Positions 33,754-45,023 of a stretch of 64,000 bases of DNA are shown one piece after another. The notes under the pieces are model-generated. The model searched no databases, was not told where the DNA came from, and was given only the letters and a program-made list of their open reading frames with translations. The stretch covers positions 3,596,001 through 3,660,000 of the forward strand of contig NC_059538.1 of assembly GCF_905220415.1 (NCBI RefSeq), given 5' to 3'. The position numbers were made by a program, and so were the translations under genes. Source of the stretch: Colias croceus (lineage: Eukaryota; Arthropoda; Insecta; Lepidoptera; Pieridae). Within the stretch, counting starts at the first letter, position 1; each line of letters begins with the position of its first letter.

Positions 33754-36406
33754 GCTCCGTATCGCTTTTTGGAATGCCGACGGGCTCTCAGCTCAAAAAG
33801 CCCGTCTCTTCAAAACATTGCTCTCCCAGCGTCAGGTGGACATCGGCCTGGTTAACGAGACACACCTCAGACCAGCAGACAAGTTGAAGGTTTCCGGATA
33901 CTATGTCTACCGGGAGGACCACACCTCGCCGATCGGGACTGCTTACAGGGGATTAGCAGTCCTGGTCCGTCGGAAACTCATCCACCAACTGCTGCCAGTA
34001 CCTCAGTTGCAGTCGTCGTACGCCCTCGGCGTAGAAATATGCATAGACCGCCAGCCCATCCGTGTGTTCGCCTTTTACAAGCCGCCACAAAATCGACTGG
34101 CAGTGGCTGATGTCCGAACCTTGCTGGACTCGCCACTGCCCACGATCCTCGCTGGCGACTTCAACGCGAAACACACGGCGTGGAATTCCAACACCGTGAG
34201 CCCGGATGGTAGACGCCTACTGGACGATGCAGACCGCCACGGTTACGAAGTGCTAGGACCAGAGGTCCCAACGCACTACCCGTACTGTGCAGCCCACACT
34301 CCGGACGTCATCGACATAGCAGTAGCCCGCGGCCTCGTTGCCGCACCGTCACTTGACGTCCTGGATGACCACCTCATCTCCGACCACCAAGCTGTCCTCC
34401 TGACACTGACAATGACTCCATTGACGACATCGCTGCCTTCTCCGAAACATCGCCAGGACTGGAGAATCTTCGCCGAACACATGGCTGAACACTCTCCGTC
34501 CTTCAGAGTCGAGAGCCCTGCAGACGTCGACCGACTCGCCACGGACTTCAGCGCAGTCTTGTCCAATGCGCTTCGCGAGTCCAGACTCGACGCTGCATCC
34601 ACTCGGAAGAAACCCCAGCTCCCTGCCTACATACTAGTGATGTTAGAGGAGAAGAGGAAGCTGCGTAGACTATGGCAAAACCTGCGATGCCCAGCCATGA
34701 AGACGCGGCTGAACGCCCTGGCAGCCAAGATATCAGACGCACTGGAAACGGTAGCAGTCGAATCTTGGCACACTGCCATCGAGCGAGCCGGCGATGACTG
34801 GTCCGGCATGCACCGCCTTTGCCGCCAGCTCTCCAGGAAGCCCTCTCCGATTAGACCCCTCATGGCCGGTGACGGAACCCCACGTTACCGCGCCGAGGAT
34901 CGAGCGGAGATCTTCGCAGACTTCCTGGAGAAGCAGTTTACGCCTAATCCAACTGTTAATGTGCAGCACGTAGAGACCATCAAGCGACATGTGATGGACT
35001 ACTTAGAATTGCCAATACCGCCGACAGAAGATCCCGTCGTGTTCTCCCCTGGTCGAGTCCAAAGGATGATTCGACGAACTAAACTGCGCAAAGCCCCCGG
35101 TCCCGACCGGGTCACCAACGAAGCGCTGCGTCACCTACCCCCGCGAGCCATCGCGACGCTGACGCGGCTCTTCAATGGAATCCTCCGTACCGGGCACTTT
35201 CCATCCCCGTGGAAGCTCGGCCGAGTCATCCTGATTCCCAAGCAAGGCAAGAACATCATGCTGCCTGAGAGCTATCGCCCCATCACACTTCTGTCCTCGA
35301 CCTCGAAAGTCTTCGAGAAACTACTGTTGCTGCACATTACGCCCCACCTTCAGCCACGCGACGAACAGTTCGGCTTCCGCGCCGAACACTCCACCACTTT
35401 ACAAGTGACGAGAGTACTGCACCACCTCGCTACCGCCTACAACAAGCGAGAACAATCAGTCGCAGTATTTCTCGATATGGAGAAGGCGTTCGATCGCGTC
35501 TGGCACACCGGACTCGTCTACAAGCTGTCCACGTCTACTACTCCGCGTCGAATAGTTAAGACCGTGGCCACCTTCCTGCAAGACAGGCGTTTTCAAGTGG
35601 CGGTTGAAGACGCTTTGTCCACAGAGCGCCCCATCCGAGCCGGTGTGCCCCAGGGAAGCTGCCTGTCGCCCGTCTGCTATAGCAGATACACGGACGACAT
35701 TCCAGTCGCTGGCGGAGCTATTTTAGCGTTGTATGCCGACGACGCCGCGTTTATCACCACCTCGCTGAACGCCAAGCACGCATCGGTAAAGATGCAGCGA
35801 GCAATGGATGCGCTTCCCTCATGGCTGGAGGATTGGAGACTCAAGGTCAACGTGGGTAAAACTCAGGCGATTTCCATCGGGCGGGCGCGCATTCTGCCGC
35901 CCCCGGTATCACTCATGGGCGAGAGCGTCGAATGGTCACCGACGGCCAAGTACCTTGGTGTGACCATTGACAAGACGCTCTCGATGCGGCCCCATGTGAA
36001 GAACGTAGTTGCCCAGACGCGCGCCGTGCGGAACATACTCCGCCCCATGCTAGCGTCTCACCTGCCTCTCCGTACGAAGCTGTGCATCTACAAGGCGTAC
36101 GTTCGCACGCGACTCACCTATGCGGCCCCAGCGTGGTTTGCGCTAACCAAAGAGACAGACCGCAAGTCGCTGCGAGCGCAGCAGTCGCTAGCGCTCCGCA
36201 CCATCTCCGGAGCACCACGCTTCGTACGGAATCAGGTCATCTCCAGGGACCTGCGCATGGAGAGCCTGGACGACTTCGTTCGTCGCCTGAGTTCCTCTAT
36301 GTTCGCGCGCGCCGACGGAGCGCGATCCCAGCATTTGCAGGGCATCGCGCCATACCATCGGAGACCGCCGGACACAAGAGGCCTACCACGTGACCTAGTC
36401 TCTTAG
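33746..36406 (+). CDS. LINE ORF2, AP-endonuclease and reverse transcriptase
   Basis: Enzyme for target-primed reverse transcription, 886 residues. The APE-type endonuclease is N-terminal: N10 (FWNADG), E38 (NETH), AGDFNAKH (136-143) and SDH (212-214). The RT follows: SYRPITLLSS, motif A FLDMEKAFDRVW (about 576-587), motif B GVPQGSCLSP (633-642) and catalytic YADD (663-666), then the thumb region. No RNase H follows, as in Jockey elements, and length is normal for that clade. No stop or frameshift. Codon use is GC-rich, unlike the flanks. Start at the ATG overlapping the ORF1 stop. Confidence 0.92.
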   Translation: MSELRIAFWNADGLSAQKARLFKTLLSQRQVDIGLVNETHLRPADKLKVSGYYVYREDHTSPIGTAYRGLAVLVRRKLIHQLLPVPQLQSSYALGVEICIDRQPIRVFAFYKPPQNRLAVADVRTLLDSPLPTILAGDFNAKHTAWNSNTVSPDGRRLLDDADRHGYEVLGPEVPTHYPYCAAHTPDVIDIAVARGLVAAPSLDVLDDHLISDHQAVLLTLTMTPLTTSLPSPKHRQDWRIFAEHMAEHSPSFRVESPADVDRLATDFSAVLSNALRESRLDAASTRKKPQLPAYILVMLEEKRKLRRLWQNLRCPAMKTRLNALAAKISDALETVAVESWHTAIERAGDDWSGMHRLCRQLSRKPSPIRPLMAGDGTPRYRAEDRAEIFADFLEKQFTPNPTVNVQHVETIKRHVMDYLELPIPPTEDPVVFSPGRVQRMIRRTKLRKAPGPDRVTNEALRHLPPRAIATLTRLFNGILRTGHFPSPWKLGRVILIPKQGKNIMLPESYRPITLLSSTSKVFEKLLLLHITPHLQPRDEQFGFRAEHSTTLQVTRVLHHLATAYNKREQSVAVFLDMEKAFDRVWHTGLVYKLSTSTTPRRIVKTVATFLQDRRFQVAVEDALSTERPIRAGVPQGSCLSPVCYSRYTDDIPVAGGAILALYADDAAFITTSLNAKHASVKMQRAMDALPSWLEDWRLKVNVGKTQAISIGRARILPPPVSLMGESVEWSPTAKYLGVTIDKTLSMRPHVKNVVAQTRAVRNILRPMLASHLPLRTKLCIYKAYVRTRLTYAAPAWFALTKETDRKSLRAQQSLALRTISGAPRFVRNQVISRDLRMESLDDFVRRLSSSMFARADGARSQHLQGIAPYHRRPPDTRGLPRDLVS

Positions 36407-36719
36407 GACACGACCGCTTCCTCGCCGCTGGCTGACGGGCGCCCCCGGCACCTTGCCGGTGGGCTCGACCTCGCTAAGCGGCGGGTGGCTCCACCCACGG
36501 ACATTCCTCCCTGCAGCAGCTAGCAGATCGCCCGCGATACACGCGGGCTCGATCGCACTGCAGCAGGACACCTCCCGGACACGACACCTTGGACCATTAG
36601 GTTCCACCCAGTGCCCCGCCTGTAGTTGCAGGCGGCGTTGCCACCACTGAAAGGGGCCGTCGCCCCGAACAGTTACCCCGAGGCCTGTGAAGGCCTGCGT
36701 GGATGACCCGATGATGATG
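36407..36719 (+). other. LINE 3' UTR with GAT-repeat tail
   Basis: GC-rich, with GGCACCTTGCCGGTGG able to form a hairpin. It ends GTGGATGACCCGATGATGATG directly before the target duplication. The tail likely takes part in template recognition. Confidence 0.75.
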
Positions 36720-36730
36720 ACGTATTTAAT

Positions 36731-37604
36731 TAGCTATTTCCCATGGTTTACCTGCGTTTAAAACCACAGGAACAAAAAAATCTGTGTCTTGAACTATGTT
36801 CTAAACTTCACCTAAATTTGTGTAGTGATTTCGCCAAATACCTAAGCGTAAAAGACTAGACACTCGCATTTAAAAGATGTATATTACATTGCATGAATGT
36901 AATATGATTTAATTGTTTAAAATATACACAAAGCTACATGAAGCTTTTATTTCATTGGCTGATTGCTTGTACGCCACTTTGATTAATTAATTATTTCAAT
37001 AACATATCATTTATATTGACAATGGATTCTGGAGTCTGAAATGCTTGCCCCGGGGCAACCAATTAAAACAATTAAATTCACTTCGCTCTATTTAACTTTT
37101 GATAATATAATAAAATGTATGTTTTCTTAAATACTCAATATTCAGCTCAAGGCAAATGCTACGAATATGCTACGAGATAAGTAGCACTTCGTAGCGGTAT
37201 AATGAAACAAAATACTATCAATAATTTTTCTTGGTGTTTTGCATTATAATGTAATTCTCTTGTATAATGTATTATTTCTTGTTGAATTCTGTCTTTTACG
37301 ACAGGATATTGTACACCAGTATCAATTATTTATAATAACAAAAATACATAACCGTGAATTGATTGAACTGAACTTCTTTGCAATTTATATTTTTCTTTGT
37401 AATAGCCGTAAATCAATTTTAAACTTACCCCAATTACGACCTTAACTGATATACTATTCATTTTATGTAAATTTTTCGCGTTTTTGTAAACTAATACCTC
37501 CGTAAGAGCTCCTCTGTGTACATACCATTTTAAACCCATAATGATGAATATCCTTCACAGAACAACGTACCCGGACAGCTAATACAATAATAACATATAC
37601 AAAC
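36731..37604. other. No gene seen
   Basis: AT-rich flank of the LINE without supported features. Confidence 0.4.
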
Positions 37605-37779
37605 CTGAAGTGCGATTAGTCGAGCGGCGTGAGGCGCGGCCGACTGCCGTCGTCAACTTGGTGACATGTCTGCCCACACGCCACGACCGCGTCACCACCG
37701 CTGACGCTGACCACTGCACTACACCACACCACACTACACTTCACATCATTATACGCACATTTACACTACACTTTTACAC
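37605..37779 (-). other. Possible host non-coding (5' UTR) exon
   Basis: A GC-rich island in AT-rich DNA. On the minus strand it is preceded by a good 3' splice site (TTGTTTCAG/GTG) and followed by a good donor (CTTCAG/GTTTGT). All three frames have stops near the start, so it would be untranslated. It may also be a first exon starting inside the island. No known gene can be assigned. Confidence 0.3.
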
Positions 37780-39386
37780 CTGAAACAATAGAATGCACAT
37801 TAGATATTATGTTTAAAACAAATGCGTGTTTCTTTAAAGTCAAACTCAAAACTAAAATTTTATGCTTATGTAGAATCATTTTTTTAAAGTACCACCGATT
37901 CGAAATGTTGCAAATCGTGCTCCTTGCTGATTTTTCTTACAAGAAGTTAAAATGTTACTCTTTAGATATCAACAATACAAGTCGTGAAGGTATAAAATAT
38001 CAGCAGTCGGTCTATAAATATCCCAAAACAACAGCTTTAAGTTGACATCCCTAAGGTATTAGGTATGTTAGGGAAGAAAAATAAACAGCGCACAATCGTT
38101 CATCTCACAAACGCAATAATATTTATGTGAACAATTTCTAAGACATTGATCCATTGTGAAGTTGTGTTCGATGTCTAATTTCGAAAGTAATTTGATTTGA
38201 TAATCGTTTTCCTGTATTTTTTTTAAATAGACATTTGATTAATTTATTTATTAAAATTTTCTTAAATTACATAATATATCATTCTGTAACATAATTAGTT
38301 ACAAAACTATAGTAGCTTTTTGTTCAAATGTCTCGTTTACGATTCAAGTAATTTTGTAATTCAGCAATGCTCAGACCCTAATTTTTGTTACTACAACAGT
38401 ATTCTGCTAGTAACTTATTAATTTCAGACAGAGTTTTAGCGAACTATGCTGCTTTCTCTATAATAATAACTTTGTTTTCTCTCATCGTTTAGTAAGATCT
38501 GTAAAATACAACGTTGGTCGAAATTCTTGAAAGTTTTTAATATTAAACCTAAGTATTAAACCATAATAATTCAGCTTTCAAATAATAATATCGACGATTA
38601 ATCTCAACAGTAATAGTAGTTTCTCTCAACAATAAGTGGAAAGTTTAGAAGTCTAAAAGCATTGATGACTCGACAAGAATTGAATTTTCTCTACTCTGCT
38701 CTACTTTATTTTGGAATAAAACCTAAACGGAAAATTTATCACAATTTTGAAATTAAATGGCGGACATAAAATATTTATAACTTGAGCTATCGTAACTTGA
38801 GTATAAATGTGTCAGTCATAAAACTCGTCATATATAATATCCAATAGCTAAGCACAAATTTTAACGAAGGAGATTTATTATGTTTAATATTTATTTTATG
38901 AATTAATTTTAAATTGCAATCTTTGCATAAAGTTAAGATTTTAATTAACAAAGTTAATTAGTAAATACCTAACTACTCGTATTTCCAATGTATCTATAAA
39001 ATGGATCGTATATTAATAAAATATTATAATGAAAAAAGACCTTATTTTCTCGTAACAATATTGAAAACATTTATGTTATATGTTAAAAATACTTCTTAGT
39101 TTATTACTTGCCACTTTATGCCGAAATCATGAACCTAATTAGATTAACCGTCTAATTGGAGAGTAACCGCGAAAGTGAAAAGGGACTAATTGACATGTTA
39201 TACGTGAAAGCACACATTTTAAAATTTTGTTACTAACAAATTATAAATGCTCATAATAACACATATAACTTTCCCTTCCCGTATCGTTACCCTGCCCAGT
39301 CCTTGCCTTTATTCCTTCCAATCCTTTCTTTGTTTCCTTTAACATCGTAAATCCATTTGTAGAGGCGTAATACCTGAAAATGAATT
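37780..39386. other. No gene seen
   Basis: AT-rich DNA without supported features. Confidence 0.4.
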
Positions 39387-39595
39387 GACCGCTTTCATAG
39401 TTCAGTGGTTGACGGATGTACGTAGGACCGAGATGTCCTGGATTCGATTCCCGGTGGAGACGAAGAAAAAATATATCGGTCTGGCATGACACAGAAAGCT
39501 GATCACCTTCTTGTCCCTAAAGAAAGGAGATCAGTGAAACAGATGTATGAATAATGCATCTGCCCCATACCCCACTAAGGGAGACGGGACTTCAC
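39387..39595 (+). mobile_element. Diverged tRNA-SINE, same family as at 19.8 kb
   Basis: A box around 39398 (TAGTTCAGTGG) and B box near 39440 (GGATTCGATTCC), then the same body as the 19769-19981 copy (TCGGTCTGGCA, GATCAGTGAAACAGATGTAT, GGGACTTCAC). Several substitutions and no exact flanking duplication, so it is older. Confidence 0.85.
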
Positions 39596-39607
39596 AATAA
39601 TGCTCAA

Positions 39608-39662
39608 GGGCGGTGGTAGCGTTTACCATCATGCGCCCACCAGCTCCTTCGCCGACTATGAC
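39608..39662 (+). repeat. Retroposon 3'-end remnant
   Basis: GGCGGTGGTAGCG followed by TTTACCATCA and CCACCAGCTCC resembles a 3' end (GCGGTGATAGCTTACCATCA type) seen often in Lepidoptera. Short and degraded. Confidence 0.45.
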
Positions 39663-39974
39663 ATTAGACTCTCCTACATTATTGCTTATACATATTGCAT
39701 TTATTCAATTATACTTCGCTAATGATCGTATTATGTTTTCTGAAAGCATCTTAAGCCTAATGACACACTCGTACAAATGTAACCTTAATTACGTCGCAGC
39801 ATATCATGTTGATGATTTCATACATTGTATAAGACAAATGCAAAATATATTGCGTAGAATAGCAATTTTTACATATAACGGACATTGAGTTTTATTTAAG
39901 TCCTTGTGATTTTTTTTATCCTATCCATGCATTGTATCAATGCCTTCTTCGATAAATGGGCTGTCTAAGTGTCT
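39663..39974. other. No gene seen
   Basis: AT-rich. The 91-codon plus frame crossing it (39613-39888) starts in the repeat and is not supported. Confidence 0.4.
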
Positions 39975-40078
39975 AACACCAAAATAATTTTTCAAATCGG
40001 ACCAGTACCTAGTTCCTGAGATAAGCGTGTTAAAACAAACAAACAAACTCTTCAGCTTAATAATATTAATGAGTATAA
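39975..40078 (+). mobile_element. LINE 3'-end fragment
   Basis: CGGACCAGTACCTAGTTCCT, AACAAACAAACAAACTCTTC and a final TAATATTAATGAGTATA match a non-LTR retroposon tail familiar in Lepidoptera. Family assignment is from memory and not certain. Confidence 0.5.
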
Positions 40079-40530
40079 GTATAGATAAAGGTATTTACTA
40101 TCCACCATCAAACTAATTCCAATTGTATCAATCAAATAAAGGGATGTTACAAATGTTAAACTTTATATTGATAGGTCTGAATCCATTTGCCTAAATTGGC
40201 TGAAATTTGCAAATAACAAATATAAATTGATTTTATGGTGTAGAGTATGCCGTACAGTATATTATTAAGGAATTAATATAGGCAAATGCACCAACGTTAG
40301 AATTGTAATTTGTAAATCTCATGTTAGGTTTATTATATTTTAACGACATTATAACTGGAGAATAGAGATTGTATAGAGAATCTTAAATAACTCGTTCAGA
40401 AATTTTAGTTTTGGCTGTATAATTATAATACATCAATATTTTTTTGTATATTTAAAGATTAATTTATATTTATAGTTTTATATAAAGTGTAAAAAAAATG
40501 TGTGCGTGTACTAGTGTACACACGTAAGGC
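40079..40530. other. No gene seen
   Basis: AT-rich DNA without supported features. Confidence 0.4.
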
Positions 40531-40698
40531 GTGAAACTTCTTTATGACCGAATTTTTCAAAAAATAATTTACTATATGCAACTTTACAGAAATACGTCGA
40601 ATCACGCGTGGTAGGGATAAGAAAAAGATTATAAACGCGTAACGGAAAAATATCACACGTAACGAAAAAATGTTAAGTAATATATAAAGAAGTTTCAC
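40531..40698. mobile_element. Small inverted-repeat element
   Basis: GTGAAACTTCTTTAT at the left and its exact complement ATAAAGAAGTTTCAC at the right enclose about 138 bases. Likely a MITE or a remnant of one. No target duplication established. Confidence 0.45.
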
Positions 40699-41559
40699 TT
40701 CAAAAATATTAAGAGCTACATATAAAAATTAAGAGCTACTAAATAAAAATATTTCGTAATTATTATCTGTACCATACTGGGTTCAAACAAAAGCAATAAA
40801 TATTGTACAGTCGTTACTAAAGTCTGTAGTCAAGGGGAGGCTCTTGAGTTAGCACGCTTTTTTTCATGTTTTAACTCGTGGAATTACAAATATAAATTAC
40901 TTATGACCAAATTTTATATTTGCCTTTTTTTTAGTCTTTCTTATATGTAGGCATTACAAAAGCCGATATAATAATAAGATTATTGAAAATTATAAAATGT
41001 AGAGTCGACTATACTTATTTTGCTAAAGCTGTAGCTTAAAACTAAACAAATATCAACATTTTCAATAATTACAACTCCATTATTCAATATACAGTACGCC
41101 TCATTTTTTTAATATTTCTTTCTCTCAAAATCAGATTCAATAAAGTTCGGCAGTGTAATACAATAAAACAGCCATGTTCAAGTAATATAAATGTATCCTT
41201 TATTGTAAGAACACTTTTTATTGAATATTGTGCCGATGTGAACAAGATGTACTAACTACTAACACATTTTATTATCATGGCGCTTTTACACGCACTCTAT
41301 AGATTAAAGTTATCTTATTTTGTGTTGGGACAATAATGTCATAGATAAGGCTAACTGATTTTAGGGCGGAATTATCTGATGTGAGTGTTTTCTTTCGAAA
41401 TATTATTATTTGCACAGTAAAACTAAACATACTTATCGTTTGAATTATAATCATAACGTTACTGTAACTAATATATAAAAAAAACGTCTATTCCTTAACT
41501 TATATAATTTATTTTAACCTGCAATACTAATAGATGTATTAAAAATTTAATTACCTGTG
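40699..41559. other. No gene seen
   Basis: AT-rich DNA without supported features. Confidence 0.4.
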
Positions 41560-41838
41560 TTAAAAAATTTCCATGTCCACACACAATAAAAAAAACAAAA
41601 TTATACCGCAAAAAACGAGCACAGACAAAACAAAAACCGAAACTTTCGAATTTTGAATCCAACGTTCACAATCCCTCCGCGGGCTAAATAGATTCCGCAA
41701 CCTCACGTCAACAGGTCGCATCCCACACTGCCCGGCTGGAGCCCACGTCTCGATCGCGCTCGCGCCAAAAATAATTCTCCAGGATATGCCGTTCCGTTCA
41801 GTATCGAGATTGGAAAATGGCTTTTCCTGGTCTTTCAT
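41560..41838 (-). CDS. Possible first coding exon, unknown membrane protein
   Basis: A frame of 92 residues from an ATG in good context (ACAATGA) in a locally GC-rich patch. The N-terminal 65 residues are mixed and coding-like (EKPFSNLDTERNGISWR; RPVDVRLRNLFSPRRDCERW). A hydrophobic stretch follows (VSVFVLSVLVFCGIILFFLL), as in a type II membrane anchor. Possible 5' splice sites are GCG/GTATAA (after 41607, in the anchor) and CACAG/GTAATT (after the stop, 41555). The exon may therefore end before the stop shown. I do not recognise the protein. It could be a chance frame. Confidence 0.3.
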   Translation of the reverse strand: MKDQEKPFSNLDTERNGISWRIIFGASAIETWAPAGQCGMRPVDVRLRNLFSPRRDCERWIQNSKVSVFVLSVLVFCGIILFFLLCVDMEIF

Positions 41839-41849
41839 TGTCGTCAATG

Positions 41850-42315
41850 AATTTACATTGATTTGCTATTCACGTCTCGTGAGAACAATAAGTGTTGGGG
41901 CGCGTAAAAAAGTTAAAATTGAATTTATGCTGACGTGATATTTTTATATTTATTTACCTTCAAAATAACAAAAAATTTGTCCTCTTAGGTTCAGTTTTTA
42001 ACGGTTTAATAGGTTTTTAACTGATTTAATGCACGGTAGGGAAAGCATCGAAGTATTGATTGGAACCATATACCACCTACGCACATAAACATCCCAAACT
42101 CAAACTAAAGGATGGAAACAAACTTGACTACATGTACCACAATTGGTTTCATATAACTTTATTTCACTAGCCTGTGGCAAATTCAATTATTAATTTAACA
42201 ATCTCTTCACGTAAACCGGGTCGTAAACTAGAATACGTATATAAGTAACAACCACAAATACCTACTTACGTTGATGTGTTTTTGTTTCGAGATATATCAC
42301 TAGTCACTAGATCTA
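41850..42315. other. No gene seen
   Basis: Would be the upstream region if the frame to the left is real. No core promoter can be fixed. Confidence 0.35.
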
Positions 42316-42491
42316 TCTATAATATAAAAATGAATCCCAAAATGTGTTGGTAAGCGCATAACTTTAGAACAGCTGAACCGATTTCTTTAATTCTTTTTTT
42401 TATTATATTTCTTGAAGTACGAGGATGGTTCTTATGTAGAGAAAACGTGAATATGTACCACGGCCGAAGCCGGGGCGGACCGCTAGTATAC
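42316..42491 (+). mobile_element. Lepidopteran retroposon fragment, ACCGCTAGT end
   Basis: Contains AAAATGTGTTGGTAAGCGCA, GCTGAACCGATTT, TTCTTGAAGTACGAGGATGG and ends GAAGCCGGGGCGGACCGCTA. I recognise it as a very frequent lepidopteran repeat. A related reversed piece lies at 57945-58105. Confidence 0.65.
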
Positions 42492-44680
42492 AATATAAAA
42501 TAGCTCTATAAAATGATAGTTAAGAATTTCATACCAACTTCAACTAAAGAAATAAATGTTTCACGGGTTTAACACTAATTTTACTACAATGAAACTGAAA
42601 TTAGACTAAACTGTAAATTATATAAAATAAATAATTATATTTGATAGGTCCTCTATGCGTTTTCTAATATATAGAAACATTCAGACAGCACAAAACTGAA
42701 TCTAGATCGATTTCCTCAGAAACCTTAGGTAGTGGGAACAATAAACTTTTTATTTCCTTTCTTCCGATAGGCGAATAAAATTAACGACCTGCCTACATAA
42801 GTCAGGAGAAAGAACGAAACCATCCCGATAAAGAAATAGATACATTTTTGTTACATGATTTTAGGAAACTTAAAAAATAAACTTTGGTAACTTCTAATCT
42901 CCGAAGTTACATAAGCTTCTTACTGCGAAATCGGGATCGAAATGAGGGCATAACCTAAGATAACACTGCTATTTTGCAATATAAATCGCATAATCCGATT
43001 ATATTATATCCTAAATAAATAAAAATACTGATAAATGGTTACAATAGAAATACCCAAAGTAGCAACTCACTCCTGCTCTTGGAATCTTCAATTACCCGGC
43101 TCAGTTGAAAACCATCGTATCAAATCTCTACTCAACAAACATATACAAAGCCAGGATCTAGGAACTTGATATTTTCATAATTGTTTCCGTGATGTTTTGA
43201 TGTTATTTTTTTCCTTAAGAAATAAAAATAAGAGATGTTTATGAATACCGTCTGGTTACACTATTTCAGCAAGTCGTTTGTTATAACAATAATTATTATA
43301 AATAAAGAAATTATTTCAGCACACACAAACACACAATAATAACATTATTAATAATATAAACTAAAGTATTCTTTTAAATCTGCAACTTAAACATAAACAC
43401 TTAAAAACGTATATATATAGATACAATATAAATTTCAAACGCAATATTCAATTAAAATATAATTTCCCTCTATAGTTTCATTTATACTAAATAAAAAAAT
43501 GTATTCGCGTTGATTATTAACTATCAACGTTTAATACATTCATAATTAATACCTATAATTTATGCAGAAAGCATTATTTAGTCCCTGTTAAAATCGATGA
43601 GCCATTAATGTACACTAAAATGGCTGGTCAAAGCTATCCCTCAGTAAATTAACAACGTTGCTTTTAGTAGATACTGCTTGTAGAAATGAAAACTAGAGCC
43701 CCTGTCAATACAGTAGATTGGGTGTTTGGAGTGTATACTGTATCAACGTGAGTGAACTTTTTAATTCACCAACCATGCAATTTCCGCGACGGCAAATCAA
43801 TTTCACCCCAGTTGGAGACGCAAAATATAGCGAGTTGAAAATATTGTGAATGAAATGACTAGGCTCGTCAAAAATTAATTTCGCCGATTTAAAAACTTGA
43901 AATGACAACTTTCTCGTTTAGGACGCTACGTTTTTTAAATGTTATTCATTAACTTTTTGCTTCGACAGATGTAATGATAAAATTTAAATCTTAATGAATA
44001 TCTGGAGACGGGAGATTGTATAGAACCAATTATGTTTGCTTAATTTTCTTTAACTTTGGTTGTTCGACATAATCCAATTAATGAGACTTTTGTTTCAATA
44101 GCTCTGGTTTTTATTTGAGTCTTTAGTTCGTAATTAAAACAACATGTTGATTATAAGTACGATCTTGTTAAAATTTTGTACAACGCAATTAATAAATACA
44201 TACATGTATCTATACCTAGGTTTACTTTATCATGTTAAACATCAAAAACAAATTGCCCAGTTTTCTGGTCATAAACAATATAATATAATTTATTTATTCA
44301 TGGATTATAGGAAAATTCCATTACATTAAGTTCAACAAAACTACGTAATACGGCTTTAAATTAACCCACATCAAAGGCTTACCTTTCAGTCCACCAATAT
44401 TGCTAAAACTTATGAATTTTTGTTTTTGTTGTGAATTTTTTATCAATCACTTATCGTGCGTTTAAATGAGATATTTTAGAGTTAATTTTTATTCTTAAAA
44501 TCTGAAAATTATACGAAAAAACTTAGACCTACAATTAGGAACACCCAAAACGAAAACAAATGAAGTCTATAATTGAATATCGATTCATCTCAATCCGTTT
44601 AAAAGAGGTAAAATAAACAATTACGGCGTTCACTTTTCCTCCTATCGGCTTTGAAAGTGGTATTGAAATCGTATCGTGAC
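42492..44680. other. No gene seen
   Basis: AT-rich DNA. A TTTATT word near 44487 (AATAAA on the minus strand) could serve as a polyadenylation signal for the exon to its right. Confidence 0.4.
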
Positions 44681-44799
44681 TTATATACTTTCACCAATCA
44701 AATCCCTCAACGTAATGTGTTCTGCCACTTCTGTGGGAGTGACGGATTGAGTTCTCACGTGATACGTTTGTTGGGCTTGTGTTTTTGGCTTTGGACCCG
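44681..44799 (-). CDS. Possible terminal coding exon, unknown host gene
   Basis: On the minus strand a clear 3' splice site (TTTTGTGTTTCAG/C) opens a frame of about 38 codons. It reads as a normal, hydrophilic protein end (AGPKPKTQAQQTYHVRTQS, then TPTEVAEHITLRDLIGESI) before TAA. Composition is far from that of random AT-rich frames. If real, the gene lies to the right on the minus strand and ends here. The family is not recognised. A degraded transposon ORF is an alternative. Confidence 0.4.
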
Positions 44800-45023
44800 C
44801 TGAAACACAAAACATTGAACGCGGACATGTATTGCGTTTGGCATGGAATAATTGCACTTCACAAAAAGCTGGTTGCAATATGATATAGAGTGCCATACAC
44901 AATATTTAAAGTATTTTATTATTTGTAGAAAAATACAGTACTTATAGAAGTGGCACATAGTTTGTCTCATCATATTAGCGACTCGGTTTCACCCGGTTGC
45001 AATTGTGCATCTTATCTTATACA

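Larger units (their letters stand above)
31661..36719 (+). mobile_element. Jockey-type LINE, apparently full length
   Basis: A 5.06-kb element flanked by ACGTATTTAAT on both sides (31650-31660 and 36720-36730). It is GC-rich against its AT-rich surroundings. It has a 5' UTR of about 220 bases starting GATCATTTTCAGG, ORF1 and ORF2 overlapping by 8 bases, a 3' UTR of about 310 bases and a terminal GATGATGATG-type tail rather than poly(A). The order of zinc-knuckle ORF1, then endonuclease and RT without RNase H, is that of the Jockey clade. Intact frames and an exact target duplication argue for recent insertion. Confidence 0.9.

Noticed and set aside
36082..36393. 103-codon plus frame inside ORF2
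   Set aside because: Alternate frame of the RT thumb region with no independent support.
39613..39888. 91-codon plus frame
   Set aside because: Starts in a degraded retroposon end and has no recognisable protein features.
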